Counted from the first letter of the stretch, positions 29,026 through 38,410 are shown. The stretch is DNA of 64,000 nucleotides from JAQIBY01 sp034658655 (GCA_034658655.1 JAYEFQ010000138.1:1-64000), one strand, 5' to 3'. A program made the numbers and translations. The notes: a model not told the origin generated them from the sequence alone.

Positions 29026-29868
29026 TTATGCGTTTTTGTTCTTGTATTCAGTTAAAATATCAATCAAAGAGATAGATGAATCCTCCATTTGAGTTACAAT
29101 ACTATCAATTTTCGATACAATATAATTATAAAATATCTGGAGTATTACCGCAACAATCAAACCAGAAACGGTTGTAATCAATGCCACTTTAATACCACCT
29201 GCTACAAGAGACGGGTTAATATCACCGGCAGCTTCAATTGCATCAAAGGCACTAATCATACCAATTACCGTACCCATAAACCCAAGCATAGGGGCGATAG
29301 CGATAAAGAGGGAAATCCAAGTAAGGTTACGTTCGAGCAAGCTCATTTGAACGGAGCCATAGGAAACGACAGATTTTTCAACTACATCAATACCTCCTTC
29401 ATAACGATCGAGTCCTTGATAAAAAATACTTGCTACAGGACCTCTGGTATTACGACAGACATCTTTTGCAGCTTCGACACCACCTTCTGCCAGTGCGTCT
29501 TCAACGTTTCTCAACAGTTTGTCGGTGTTAGTTCCTGCAAGATTCAGATAAATAATGCGTTCAAAAGCAATTGCAAGACCCAATATTAAAGAGACAAGGA
29601 CAAATCCCATAAACGCCGGACCACCTTCAATGAATTTAATTTTCAATTGTTGGTGCATGGGCACTTTTTCTTCTTCTTGTTCTGCAGCATCTTCATCATC
29701 AGCAGTTGCCTCTGCAGGCTCTGCCTCTTGATTATCTGCTACTGAATCTTCAACTTGTTCAGTTGCGTTTTCTTCATCATTTACGGCTTCATCTTGAGCG
29801 TAAATTGAGTTTCCAACTCCAAATGTGAGCATTGCTGCTACTGTAAGTAATGCTAATAACTTTTTCAT
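29026..29868 (-). CDS. exbB: ExbB/TolQ/MotA-type proton channel protein
   Basis: A 280-residue inner-membrane stator subunit. After a signal-like first segment (about 1-24) there is an unusually long acidic stretch (about 25-68, almost entirely Glu, Asp, Ala, Gln and Thr). Then come the three ExbB helices (about 83-105, 180-205, 228-252). The MotA/TolQ core shows LTWISLFIAIAPMLGFMGTVIGMI, with the pore-lining Thr and Gly residues. Proton flow through ExbB with ExbD would drive TonB-type or other outer-membrane work. It is the first gene of the operon. Confidence 0.9.
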   Translation of the reverse strand: MKKLLALLTVAAMLTFGVGNSIYAQDEAVNDEENATEQVEDSVADNQEAEPAEATADDEDAAEQEEEKVPMHQQLKIKFIEGGPAFMGFVLVSLILGLAIAFERIIYLNLAGTNTDKLLRNVEDALAEGGVEAAKDVCRNTRGPVASIFYQGLDRYEGGIDVVEKSVVSYGSVQMSLLERNLTWISLFIAIAPMLGFMGTVIGMISAFDAIEAAGDINPSLVAGGIKVALITTVSGLIVAVILQIFYNYIVSKIDSIVTQMEDSSISLIDILTEYKNKNA

Positions 29869-29929
29869 GGTTAAAACAACATTTAATGTTAATTATTTTT
29901 AAATATTAATAAAATTCTAAAATACATTG

Positions 29930-30017
29930 CGGAGAGAGAGGGATTCGAACCCTCGGTACCCTTGTGGAGTACACACGCTTTCCAGGCGTGCCAGATAAGC
30001 CACTCTTGCACCTCTCC
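29930..30017 (-). tRNA. tRNA-Ser (GGA)
   Basis: The minus strand folds as a class II tRNA. The acceptor arm GGAGAGG pairs with TCTCTCC, the anticodon stem CACGC/GCGTG encloses the loop CTGGAAA (anticodon GGA), the variable arm is long, and the T arm is GAGGGTTCGAATCCCTC. The discriminator is G and CCA is not encoded. It reads UCC and UCU serine codons. Confidence 0.95.
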
Positions 30018-30182
30018 CATTCGCTAAAATCAATGAACCTTTTATTCTAAATTTTAAGGCTGCAAATTATAAAAATATTTTCAACATAAAAAATATCTTA
30101 GACTAATTTATCAACCAAAACAAATCTTTGCTTTAAAAGCTGGTATTCAAGTATTTTAAACAAATTTCAAAACAAGCCTTTG

Positions 30183-30941
30183 TTAAATACCATACAATTT
30201 CTGAGCGTTTTCGCTAAAGATTTCATCCAATTCATGCGGTGGAATTTGATAAACCCCAGCCAATGTCTCTAATATATTTTTGAGATAAGCTGGTTCATTT
30301 CGTTTACCACGAAAAGGGTGAGGTGCCAAATAAGGGGCATCTGTTTCTAACACAATATGCTTAGGATCAATATGTTTAAGAACGTTTCGTAAATTTGTAT
30401 TTTTAAATGTGACGACTCCGCCAATTCCTAGTTTAAACCCTAAACTAATAACTTCCAAAGCCTCTGGAACGCTGCCTCCGAAACAATGAAAAACGCCTTT
30501 TGGAGTTTCCGACATGTTTTCCAACGCACTAACCACCTCATTGTAAGCGCCTCTCAAATGAATTGAAACAGGAAGTTTTTTCTCCACAGCCCAATTGCAT
30601 TGTTGTGTAAAGGCTATTTTTTGTTGTTCAGCAAACTGTTTATCCCAATATAAATCCATTCCAATTTCTCCAACCGCAATGTATTTTCCTGTGTCAAGCT
30701 CCCGCTTAATAATTTCAAGCTGAGATTCAAAATTTGCATTTACTGATGTTGGATGTAAACCCATCATCATATATATGGAGTCAGGAAATTGTTTTGCCGT
30801 TTCATTCATTGCAAGAATTGAATCCACATCAATATTGGGTAAAAGCATTGCACTGACATTTTCAGCCTTAGCACGCTGCACTGTTTCCTGCCTGTCGTCA
30901 TCAAACTCTGACAAATAGATATGTGTATGTGTGTCGATCAT
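30183..30941 (-). CDS. tatD: TatD-family metal-dependent hydrolase
   Basis: A 252-residue TIM-barrel hydrolase of the TatD/YcfH family, whose members are 3'-5' DNA exonucleases and D-aminoacyl-type hydrolases. All metal-site motifs are visible: DTHTHIY at the N-terminus, GLHPTSV, the glutamate in AVGEIGMDLYWD, SIHLRG, FHCFGG and the aspartate in LETDAPYL. Length is typical. It stands alone between the serine tRNA and gdhA. Confidence 0.92.
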   Translation of the reverse strand: MIDTHTHIYLSEFDDDRQETVQRAKAENVSAMLLPNIDVDSILAMNETAKQFPDSIYMMMGLHPTSVNANFESQLEIIKRELDTGKYIAVGEIGMDLYWDKQFAEQQKIAFTQQCNWAVEKKLPVSIHLRGAYNEVVSALENMSETPKGVFHCFGGSVPEALEVISLGFKLGIGGVVTFKNTNLRNVLKHIDPKHIVLETDAPYLAPHPFRGKRNEPAYLKNILETLAGVYQIPPHELDEIFSENAQKLYGI

Positions 30942-31126
30942 ATTATTATCACTTATAACTAATTTTAAAATAAATTATTGTGCAAAACTATCATTGATAC
31001 GAGTATGAAAAGTAGAGAGTTTATAAATTTCTTAAAGTTAAAAGATTAACCACTAATAATAATTAATATAACTTTTAAACTTTTTTTATGATGTGGGCTA
31101 ACTGTCGCCAAAACAAGCGATACCAA

Positions 31127-31155
31127 AAAAGGCTGCCCAATTCGGACAGCCTTTT
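31127..31155 (-). terminator. Terminator after gdhA
   Basis: AAAAGGCTG and CAGCCTTTT form a 9-bp stem around an 11-nt loop that can pair further through CC/GG. It lies about 40 nt beyond the gdhA stop codon with an A/T tract on both sides, so it can act on either strand. Confidence 0.8.
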
Positions 31156-31166
31156 AAAAAGTCTTT

Positions 31167-31198
31167 CAATTTGTTTATTAAACAATTTGTTTATTAAA
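31167..31198. repeat. 16-bp tandem duplication across the gdhA stop
   Basis: CAATTTGTTTATTAAA occurs twice in direct succession. The right copy contains the gdhA stop codon (31196-31194), so the duplication created a second in-frame-independent tail of the transcript but did not alter the protein. Confidence 0.85.
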
Positions 31199-32540
31199 CA
31201 ACTCCTTGAGCGATCATTGCATCAGCAACTTTTACAAAGCCACCAATGTTAGCACCTTTTACATAGTCAACATGACCATCAGCTTCGGTACCATATTTAA
31301 CACAAGTATCATGGATATCACCCATAATTTGTTGCAATTTAGCGTCAACTTCTTCGAAAGTCCAGTTGTAACGCATTGAGTTTTGAGACATTTCTAAACC
31401 AGAAACAGCAACACCACCGGCATTAGCAGCTTTACCCGGAGCAAATAACACTTTTGCTTCTTGGAATACAGCAACTGCTTCAGGAGTACAAGGCATGTTT
31501 GCACCTTCTGTTAAAACGATAAGTCCATTAGCTACAAGCGCTTTAGCATCATCTTCATTCAATTCATTTTGAGTTGCACAAGGCAAAGCAATGTCAACTT
31601 TTTGTTCCCATGAACGTTTGCCTGGGAAGAAAGTGGCAGAAGCAAATCGTTCAGCATAAGGCGCAATGATATCTTGATTTGATGCACGAAGTTCGAGCAT
31701 ATAATCGAATTTCTCTTGTGTATTGATTCCTTCTGGGTCATATACATAACCATCAGGACCTGATAAAGTAACCACTTTACCACCAAATTCAGTAACTTTT
31801 TGTACAGCTCCCCAAGAAACATTACCAAAACCAGAAATAGCAACAGTTTTACCTTTAAAACTTTCACCTTTTACTTTAAGCATATTTTTAGCAAAGTAAA
31901 CGGCTCCAAAACCTGTAGCTTCAGGGCGAGCAAGTGATCCACCCCATTCTCTACCTTTTCCAGTAAATACACCAGTAAATTCGTTTCTCAATCGTTTATA
32001 TTGACCAAACATGAAACCAATTTCACGACCACCAACACCAATATCACCGGCAGGAACGTCAGTATTTGGACCAATGTGGCGGAAAAGCTCACTGATCAAG
32101 CTTTGACAAAAACGCATAATTTCACCGTCTGATTTTCCTTTAGGATTAAAATCAGAACCACCTTTACCGCCACCCATTGGAAGTGTAGTCAATGAATTTT
32201 TAAAAACCTGTTCAAAACCCAAAAATTTCAAGATTGAAAGAGTAACACTTGGGTGAAAGCGCATACCACCTTTGTAAGGGCCAATTGCTGAGTTAAACTC
32301 AATACGGTATCCACGGTTAACATGAATTTCTCCTTTATCATCAACCCAAGGAACACGAAACATCATAGTACGTTCCGGCTCAACGATACGGTCAAGAATT
32401 TTAGCATCCTCATATTTCGGATTTTCTTGGATAAAAGGAATAAGAGTTTCAGCCACTTCGTGAACTGCTTGGATAAATTCAGGCTGTGCAGGGTTTACTG
32501 CAGCCACTTTGTCCATAAAAGCTTTGATTTTTGTTTCCAT
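31194..32540 (-). CDS. gdhA: Glutamate dehydrogenase (NADP-type, hexameric)
   Basis: A 448-residue enzyme interconverting 2-oxoglutarate plus ammonium and glutamate. Substrate-binding motifs are complete: GPYKGGMRFHPSV, the catalytic lysine region LPMGGGKGGSDFNPKG and PAGDIGVGGREIG. The dinucleotide-binding loop is AISGFGNVSWGA. Length and order match the 450-residue NADP-dependent class that mainly assimilates ammonium. It is monocistronic, with a recognisable promoter upstream and a terminator downstream. Confidence 0.95.
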   Translation of the reverse strand: METKIKAFMDKVAAVNPAQPEFIQAVHEVAETLIPFIQENPKYEDAKILDRIVEPERTMMFRVPWVDDKGEIHVNRGYRIEFNSAIGPYKGGMRFHPSVTLSILKFLGFEQVFKNSLTTLPMGGGKGGSDFNPKGKSDGEIMRFCQSLISELFRHIGPNTDVPAGDIGVGGREIGFMFGQYKRLRNEFTGVFTGKGREWGGSLARPEATGFGAVYFAKNMLKVKGESFKGKTVAISGFGNVSWGAVQKVTEFGGKVVTLSGPDGYVYDPEGINTQEKFDYMLELRASNQDIIAPYAERFASATFFPGKRSWEQKVDIALPCATQNELNEDDAKALVANGLIVLTEGANMPCTPEAVAVFQEAKVLFAPGKAANAGGVAVSGLEMSQNSMRYNWTFEEVDAKLQQIMGDIHDTCVKYGTEADGHVDYVKGANIGGFVKVADAMIAQGVV

Positions 32541-32589
32541 ACTGATTAATTATTTAAAAAATTGTATTTAAGTATTTAAATATTTATTA

Positions 32590-32621
32590 CAAAGTTATGT
32601 TTATTTTTTTAATCCCCTCAA
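32590..32621 (-). promoter_or_regulatory. Promoter of gdhA (-33 TTG, -7 TAACTTTG)
   Basis: On the minus strand TTG (32621-32619) is followed 21 nt later by TAACTTTG (32597-32590), matching the Bacteroidota TTG/TAnnTTTG consensus and spacing. The leader to the ATG at 32540 would be about 40-45 nt. Confidence 0.5.
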
Positions 32622-32726
32622 GTTTTTGTGTTTTTTTACGATTACCAACACACCCCTTCAACCCTATATGTCAATAGGATAAGTCAATACAAATTGTGTT
32701 TAATAACATTTTATGATAAAAATCAA

Positions 32727-33854
32727 TTATCTCGCAGTACGGACCGTATAGATTTTTCCGGGAAGAGCATCTATTACCGATTTCATTTCCAATGAAAGTA
32801 AACTAAGCGACAGATCTGCAATATTTAACCGGCTAATATTTTTCAGTTGGTCTAAATCACAATATTCTTTTTCACTAATAATATTGAACAGTATTTTTTC
32901 ATTTTCATCGAGAGAAACATCAAAGGCAATATCTTTTTGCTTATGATCATTCTCTTTATTTGCTGACCATCCCATATGGTACAATAGATCATCTACCCCT
33001 TCAATAAGGGCGGCACGATTTGTTTTAATAAGATGATTACATCCTTGGGAAACTTTATCCCCTGGTTTCCCGGGGAAAGCAAAAACATCCCGATTATAAG
33101 AATTTGCAACATCTGCAGTAACCATTGCCCCACCTTTTTTTGCTGATTCGACAACAACAAGTGCATCTGACAAACCAGCAACAATTCGATTTCTTTTTAC
33201 AAAATTTTTCTTATCCCGCTTTGCAACCGTAGGATATTCTGAAATTAGCGTTCCACCAGATGCTTTAATTGCCTCAGCATGTTCTCGATGCGATGCAGGA
33301 TAAATAATATCAAATCCATGACCTAGCACTGCCCATGTTATTAAGTCATTTTCCATTGCAGCGAGATGTGCATTAACATCAATTCCATAAGCCAACCCAC
33401 TAACAATTAATGGATTCAATCCTTTTATTTTCAAATCCGCGACAAGCGAACGAGTTAACTCTTTCCCTTTTCGCGTTGCCATTCGTGTGCCAACCACCCC
33501 AATACTAATATCGTCCCAAACCGGTCGTTTTCCAAGATAATAAACCATTAAAGGCGCATCCTGACAATTTTTCAATCGTTTAGAGAAATCCTTTTCAAAA
33601 AAAGACATGGTCCCAACATCATTGGCCTCAATAAATTTCAATTCTTCTTCGGCAAGCTCCAAGGCAGTTTGTCGATAATTAAGAATATTCTCTGCAAATA
33701 ATTTTCCAATGCCGGGGACTTCTCGTAAGTGGGTAGCTTTAACAGTAAAAACTTTTTCTGCTGAGCCAAAATAAGCCAGCAAATTTCGAGCAGCAACAGG
33801 ACCAATTCTCGGCAACAAACTAAATGCAATTTGATAATTTAAAGCAATTTCCAT
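32727..33854 (-). CDS. dprA: DNA-processing protein DprA
   Basis: A 375-residue single-stranded-DNA binding protein that loads RecA onto incoming DNA during transformation. An N-terminal helix-hairpin-helix region (LPRIGPVAARNLLAYFG) precedes the Rossmann-like DprA core with GVVGTRMATRKGKEL, SGLAYGIDVNAH and FPGKPGDKVSQGCNHLI. A C-terminal winged-helix (about 305-365) follows. ATG 33854 (MEIALNYQIAF) is chosen; the open frame to 33896 overlaps the upstream gene and adds unlike residues. It is the last gene of a four-gene run starting with proline dehydrogenase. Confidence 0.92.
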   Translation of the reverse strand: MEIALNYQIAFSLLPRIGPVAARNLLAYFGSAEKVFTVKATHLREVPGIGKLFAENILNYRQTALELAEEELKFIEANDVGTMSFFEKDFSKRLKNCQDAPLMVYYLGKRPVWDDISIGVVGTRMATRKGKELTRSLVADLKIKGLNPLIVSGLAYGIDVNAHLAAMENDLITWAVLGHGFDIIYPASHREHAEAIKASGGTLISEYPTVAKRDKKNFVKRNRIVAGLSDALVVVESAKKGGAMVTADVANSYNRDVFAFPGKPGDKVSQGCNHLIKTNRAALIEGVDDLLYHMGWSANKENDHKQKDIAFDVSLDENEKILFNIISEKEYCDLDQLKNISRLNIADLSLSLLSLEMKSVIDALPGKIYTVRTAR

Positions 33855-33856
33855 AA

Positions 33857-34336
33857 TTATAATAAATAACGGACCGACAGTGCAACACCATACCAATAAC
33901 CTTGATGTCCAATCAAGTTATATGCCGGTCTAAAATCAAGGCTTAAATTTAATGGAAATTCTTCAAAATAATAATTAATTCCAATTTGTAAATCTGGACC
34001 AAAAACAAAATGTCGAATCTGCTGTTGATCATAATCTGGATACCAGTCTGTATTTTTATGTCCTGAAACATAGGCGAAATGTGCCCCTACACCAAAAAAC
34101 ACTGACATTTTCTTATTATCAAGAAATCCGGGAATTCGATATTGAGCAAAAGCCAAAACCATAGGATCATAACGGTAAAAGCATAAAAGCCCCTCGAAAC
34201 TAAATTGTGAGTTTGTACGATATTGGTAAGATACGCCTTGAAGAATCCCAAGTCGAATTCCTAGCGCATGCTGCCTGACTTGTGCCTCCAAACAAATAGA
34301 GGAAATTAGACACAAAATCAGGACTGTTTTTTTCAT
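33857..34336 (-). CDS. Small outer-membrane beta-barrel protein
   Basis: A 159-residue exported protein. The signal peptide ends in CLEAQ, and the mature part alternates polar and aromatic residues in eight or so strands (LGIRLGILQGVSYQYR, FGVGAHFAYVSG, YYFEEFPLNLSLDF). The final residues LSVRYLL suit barrel assembly. It resembles small OmpW/OmpX-sized barrels but no specific family is recognised. It is 2 nt from dprA and 14 nt from the preceding gene, so operonic. Confidence 0.65.
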   Translation of the reverse strand: MKKTVLILCLISSICLEAQVRQHALGIRLGILQGVSYQYRTNSQFSFEGLLCFYRYDPMVLAFAQYRIPGFLDNKKMSVFFGVGAHFAYVSGHKNTDWYPDYDQQQIRHFVFGPDLQIGINYYFEEFPLNLSLDFRPAYNLIGHQGYWYGVALSVRYLL

Positions 34337-34350
34337 ATATAAAAGTTATT

Positions 34351-34806
34351 TTAACGAGCAAGCCGATTAAGAATTTCCAACATGTCTCTACGTTCAGACT
34401 TTTTTAAAGAAGCCAAACTAATTGGTCTGTACTTTGATAAGCCACGATCAGTTTGCTGATACAATATTATAGATGTACGTAAACCGAAATTGGTTGTCTT
34501 TACTTTATATTTAATAAATTCTTGTTTGGGAATTTCAATAGAATATGTGCCATAAAGAAATGGCTGCAAAGGCATATATCGCAGAATAATTTTCGAACCA
34601 TCGGGACTAAAAAAGATGTAATTATATCCTTTCAGAAAAAAGAAAACCATTCCAATAAAAAACAGTAGGCTCCAATATAATGGAAATCGGTGTGCTTCAT
34701 CCCAATTTAACACAAATGACAAAACAAGTATTGCGAGATAAAACAATACTGCAATCATAAATCCAAAACGGATTCTCGTTGCCAACTCCTTATTATTAAT
34801 TATCAT
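34351..34806 (-). CDS. Two-helix membrane protein, PH-like cytoplasmic domain possible
   Basis: A 151-residue protein with two adjacent membrane helices (about residues 15-33 and 42-65) followed by a soluble beta-rich part (FFSPDGSKIILRYMPL, SIEIPKQEFIKYKVKT). The layout recalls bacterial PH-domain proteins of the YdbS type, but the match is weak and the role unknown. It lies 1 nt after the proline dehydrogenase gene. Confidence 0.6.
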   Translation of the reverse strand: MIINNKELATRIRFGFMIAVLFYLAILVLSFVLNWDEAHRFPLYWSLLFFIGMVFFFLKGYNYIFFSPDGSKIILRYMPLQPFLYGTYSIEIPKQEFIKYKVKTTNFGLRTSIILYQQTDRGLSKYRPISLASLKKSERRDMLEILNRLAR

Positions 34807-34807
34807 A

Positions 34808-35959
34808 TTAAATAGATTTACGTCGTTTCAATTCTTCTTTTAAAATTTTCAATTCCTTGCTTGCCTGCTCAGAAACAGAAGAATTCTCCTCTGCCCTTCG
34901 CATTAAATAGGGCATCACATGTTTTACAGGACCATAAGGCACATATTTTGCAACACGATATTCCATTTTTGCTAATCCAAAACTTAAATCATCACTCATG
35001 CCGTATAACTGAACAAAATAAATGTTTTTATTTCGTTTATCCAATTGTTTTCTTTCCATTAATTCAGCAAGGAATTGACATGATTCCTGATTATGTGTTC
35101 CATTAAATATTGAAACGAGATCAATATTTTCAACGCAAATCTCCAAGGCTTTATTATAAGCGCTATCCGTTTCTTGTTTTGTAGGATAAATTGGTGATGC
35201 ACGATTCATTTTTTTTGCAATCGCTCGCTCCTTTTCCATATACGCTCCGCGAACGAGTTTAATCCCAAGGAAATAGTTTGATTTTCGCGCATCTTTTAGC
35301 AAACGATCCATATATTTCAGTCTGTCCACACGATACATTTGCAAGGTTTGAAACACGATTGCTTTTTCTTTATTAAATCGCCGCATTCCTTCTTCAACAA
35401 CCTGATCAATCAAAGGTTGCCAAGCCACTTCTTCAGCATCAACAAGAATTGGGACATCAAATCGCACCGCATGCTCAAATAATTGTAATAATCGGATTCT
35501 GAATTTCGAAATTTCTGCCTGCAAGTTCTCACGATTTTCTTGACTTAAAACCCATTCGTAAGACATTGCACTAGGCTTAAACACAGCAAATGGAACATGC
35601 TCGTGCTTTCCTGCAAACTCAATTGACCGCATGGTTTCATCAATAGCATTTTGAATTGCTTCATCGGAATTGCCACCCTCGACAGAATAATCCAAAATAC
35701 TTTCTACCTGATATTTTGCCATTCGATGAATTACTTTTTGACATGCTTCCAAAGATTTTCCACCCACAAAATGTCCATACACATTCGGTTTTACTGCCCA
35801 TCCAATAGGAATTCTTAAAAAAAGCGCCATTTTTAAAACATGCTGTAAAACATAGGATAGATATTTTAATCTAAAAACGCTAAAAACGAAAATTGCACGT
35901 TTCAATTCTCTAATTGTCTTATAATCAAAAACATTTTCTGTACTTAAATTTTTTTTCAT
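34808..35959 (-). CDS. Proline dehydrogenase family protein
   Basis: A 383-residue FAD-dependent enzyme oxidising proline to pyrroline-5-carboxylate. The TIM-barrel motifs of PRODH are present: DYSVEGG near residue 90, FAVFKPSAM, ILVDAEEVAWQ, VFQTLQMYRVD and LGIKLVRGAYMEKER. The substrate-binding region FVQLYGMSDDLSF and YVPYGPVKHVMPYLMRR near the end is also present. Unlike PutA of Proteobacteria there is no fused P5C dehydrogenase. It is first in a run continuing to dprA. Confidence 0.9.
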   Translation of the reverse strand: MKKNLSTENVFDYKTIRELKRAIFVFSVFRLKYLSYVLQHVLKMALFLRIPIGWAVKPNVYGHFVGGKSLEACQKVIHRMAKYQVESILDYSVEGGNSDEAIQNAIDETMRSIEFAGKHEHVPFAVFKPSAMSYEWVLSQENRENLQAEISKFRIRLLQLFEHAVRFDVPILVDAEEVAWQPLIDQVVEEGMRRFNKEKAIVFQTLQMYRVDRLKYMDRLLKDARKSNYFLGIKLVRGAYMEKERAIAKKMNRASPIYPTKQETDSAYNKALEICVENIDLVSIFNGTHNQESCQFLAELMERKQLDKRNKNIYFVQLYGMSDDLSFGLAKMEYRVAKYVPYGPVKHVMPYLMRRAEENSSVSEQASKELKILKEELKRRKSI

Positions 35960-36060
35960 TTAATTTTTTTTAGTAATTTGCCCAAAATTAAACAGGAAAA
36001 TGCTTCTGTTGTTGATTTTTTTTACTACTTTAGTCAATAATTTAAAAAAAGTGTCAAATG

Positions 36061-36094
36061 TTTTGTGATATTTCCCAAAATAAAGATACTTTTG
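36061..36094 (+). promoter_or_regulatory. Promoter of the lipoprotein gene at 36133
   Basis: TTTTG (36061-36065) and TACTTTTG (36087-36094) are separated by 21 nt, fitting the Bacteroidota -33/-7 pattern. The start codon is 38 nt downstream of the -7 box. Confidence 0.5.
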
Positions 36095-36132
36095 TATGAA
36101 TAGAAACGAACTGTGATTAAACCTGATATCAG

Positions 36133-36921
36133 ATGAACACAAAAAAATCTACCATTTTATTGGTTTTGCTAAGTGCAATAATTCTACCCTTATTTACTGG
36201 GTGTTTTGGTGTAGGAGAAGACGATCCGTTTATTTCTCTACGAACGCGTAAAGCCAGAATAACAGGCAACTGGGAGGTTAGCGCCTATTATAAAAACGTA
36301 AAGCAAATTTCCGGAATTAACAATAATACTGTCCAAAGAGTAATTACTGACGTACAAGGAGAAGAGTGGCTTGAAACAACAACAACTATTGGAAGTGAAA
36401 GCGATCCGGTTGAAGTTGAAGGCGTTGTGCTACAAAATGAAATGTCGTTTGATAAAAATGGGTATTTCACTTTAATTTATGAATACCAGATTGTTGAAGT
36501 CGTAGTTGATGACGAAACCTTAGAAGCAACGACAACCACATATACGGTGAAAGAAACCATGGACGGAACCTGGAACTTTTTAGGTCGTATTGACGACTAT
36601 TCGAATAAAGAAAGACTCTCTCTTGTAGTCATGAATTCAAGAATACTTCATACCACAGTTACAGAGATTCAAACAGATGACTTTGAAGAGGAACCCGAGC
36701 AAACAACAGAAGTTGATGCTTGGACATATAGCTATGCAAATGGTGAAATGAGTGAAATCTGGGAACTTGATATGTTAAAAAAATCTGAAGTACATATGTA
36801 TCAAGACTTAAATAATTTTTATCAATCAAGTGATGATGCTGCCGGAACATCATATACAGAAGTTGGTTACCAGCAAAAAACCTTACTTGAAAAAAGCGCA
36901 GAAACAAACGAAAACGAATAA
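36133..36921 (+). CDS. Lipoprotein of unknown function
   Basis: A 262-residue lipoprotein with lipobox LFTGC (Cys about residue 24) after a typical signal. The mature part begins ITGNWEVSAYYKN, which resembles the opening of lipocalin-like proteins, and is rich in Thr, Glu and Val strands (VEVVVDDETLEATTTTYTVKETMDGTWNFLGRI). No catalytic motif is seen. It is single, convergent with the glycosyltransferase and separated from it by a terminator. Confidence 0.75.
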   Translation: MNTKKSTILLVLLSAIILPLFTGCFGVGEDDPFISLRTRKARITGNWEVSAYYKNVKQISGINNNTVQRVITDVQGEEWLETTTTIGSESDPVEVEGVVLQNEMSFDKNGYFTLIYEYQIVEVVVDDETLEATTTTYTVKETMDGTWNFLGRIDDYSNKERLSLVVMNSRILHTTVTEIQTDDFEEEPEQTTEVDAWTYSYANGEMSEIWELDMLKKSEVHMYQDLNNFYQSSDDAAGTSYTEVGYQQKTLLEKSAETNENE

Positions 36922-36942
36922 TAAAAATATTACACCAATAAT

Positions 36943-36973
36943 AAAAAAGGTTGAGAATTTCTCAACCTTTTTT
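36943..36973. terminator. Bidirectional terminator between convergent genes
   Basis: AAAAAAGGTTGAG and CTCAACCTTTTTT form a 13-bp stem with a 5-nt loop. The right arm overlaps the final codons of the minus-strand glycosyltransferase (ends 36962). Confidence 0.88.
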
Positions 36974-38062
36974 TATTTGCAATAAATTCAAAACCAATTG
37001 CTTTAATCTATCCTTACTGCTTGACATTGCAGGGTGAGACCATTTACCGCAATGTTCAGGTTCTAATTGCACATTTTCACTAAAAGCATTCTGCGAGATT
37101 GCTTTAAAATTATAATGATCCATAAAATAATTAGCCAAATACTCTTGTTCCGTTTGCCCAGGGGTTGGAATAATGATGGCTTTGCGTCCCATTTCAAACA
37201 AATCCATTAAGGTTGAATATCCAGAACGACAGATTAACACAGGAGCTGCTTTCATTAATTCAGACAATGTTTCAGATGGCAAATGGCTAATGATTTTCAC
37301 TGAACCTACCTGATTTTGTACTGCTGAATCAGGCTTACCTGACACAATTAATACTGACTTTGTCTCATTTTTAAATCGCTTAACCAGTTTTGTTTCTAAA
37401 ATTGTACGTTGTGGTTCAGGACCCGATATTACCGCAAGTACATCAGGAATTTCATCAGGAATTTCGTCATATGAACGAGGGAAACGACTTAAAACACCGA
37501 CATAATGATGCGGAAAGTCAAAATGATTCATTGAATGAGCCAAAATACCTGTTAGCCCCTGCTGTTCCATGTCAGGAATTAGGCAAAGTTGATAATTTTT
37601 GATAATTTTTTTATGAATATAGCGTACTAGTGGCTGTAAACCTTTTAAATAATTAGGCATTATGACATTTATTTGATGTGTCACATAAACTGAAGGGACT
37701 GATTTATTATGCATTCCGAAACGATTATCAGAAATAATTAAATCTGGAGCTTTGTTTTCACAATAAGCCTTCAACCATTTATACTCTTTTCGCATCCCAC
37801 GGAACATCGCAGGTGCCTGTGCAATAAGGCGAAACATAAGTAATGGATGTTTGCTGTAGCGAATATCAAATCCAGAAATACGATGCATTTGAAGTTTTGG
37901 AAATTCATGCATTAATAACTCATAAGCTTGTCCGCCAGTAGCTATTTCAACTTCACAACCCAAGTTGAGAAACTCCTGAATAAGTGGAGTCATTCGTGTC
38001 GCATGACCCAAGCCCCAATCTAATGGTGCGAATAAAACCTTATGTGATTTGTTTTTTGTCAT
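36962..38062 (-). CDS. GT-B glycosyltransferase of the MurG/UDP-sugar type
   Basis: A predicted glycosyltransferase of about 366 residues. The N-terminus (KVLFAPLDWGLGHATRMTPLI) has the glycine-histidine loop of GT28/MurG-like enzymes that read a sugar acceptor. The C-terminal donor domain has ICRSGYSTLMDLFEMGRKAIIIPTPGQTEQEYLA, equivalent to the UDP-sugar binding region. ATG 38062 is preferred, because the open frame up to 38155 adds 31 residues with no family resemblance. The product and acceptor are unknown. Confidence 0.82.
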   Translation of the reverse strand: MTKNKSHKVLFAPLDWGLGHATRMTPLIQEFLNLGCEVEIATGGQAYELLMHEFPKLQMHRISGFDIRYSKHPLLMFRLIAQAPAMFRGMRKEYKWLKAYCENKAPDLIISDNRFGMHNKSVPSVYVTHQINVIMPNYLKGLQPLVRYIHKKIIKNYQLCLIPDMEQQGLTGILAHSMNHFDFPHHYVGVLSRFPRSYDEIPDEIPDVLAVISGPEPQRTILETKLVKRFKNETKSVLIVSGKPDSAVQNQVGSVKIISHLPSETLSELMKAAPVLICRSGYSTLMDLFEMGRKAIIIPTPGQTEQEYLANYFMDHYNFKAISQNAFSENVQLEPEHCGKWSHPAMSSSKDRLKQLVLNLLQIKKG

Positions 38063-38410
38063 TTCATTAAATAGTCTTTGCAAGAAAACGCCAAATACTG
38101 CGTTATTCTCGTTTTTGAAACAATCATTTAGAAAACGTAAACTCCTTGGTTTCAAAAACTTTGAAAGCCTTGTCTTTGACGTTTTCTTATCAAAGACTTA
38201 AAAATTAGGAGTTTTCTTGCTGACACTAAATCAGCAATCCCTATCAATAAATCTCAACTTGAAAACCTGCATTCGTCCATCTTACAATACACAGAATCAA
38301 AATTGCATACTTTCGCATTTTCAGGTTAAAAATTCATGACTAAGGAACGCCCCAATCGTCTGGATTTCACCTGATCAAACACTATATCATCAAATAAAAA
38401 AGTAACCATC
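38063..38410. other. Intergenic stretch, no gene seen
   Basis: The 348 nt between the glycosyltransferase start and the amidohydrolase stop show no supported coding region, hairpin terminator or repeat. The part up to 38155 is open in the glycosyltransferase frame but is not family-like. Confidence 0.5.

Noticed and set aside
34861..35106. Open frame inside the proline dehydrogenase gene on the opposite strand.
   Set aside because: It lies entirely within a well-supported enzyme and has no family-like features, so it is a shadow frame.
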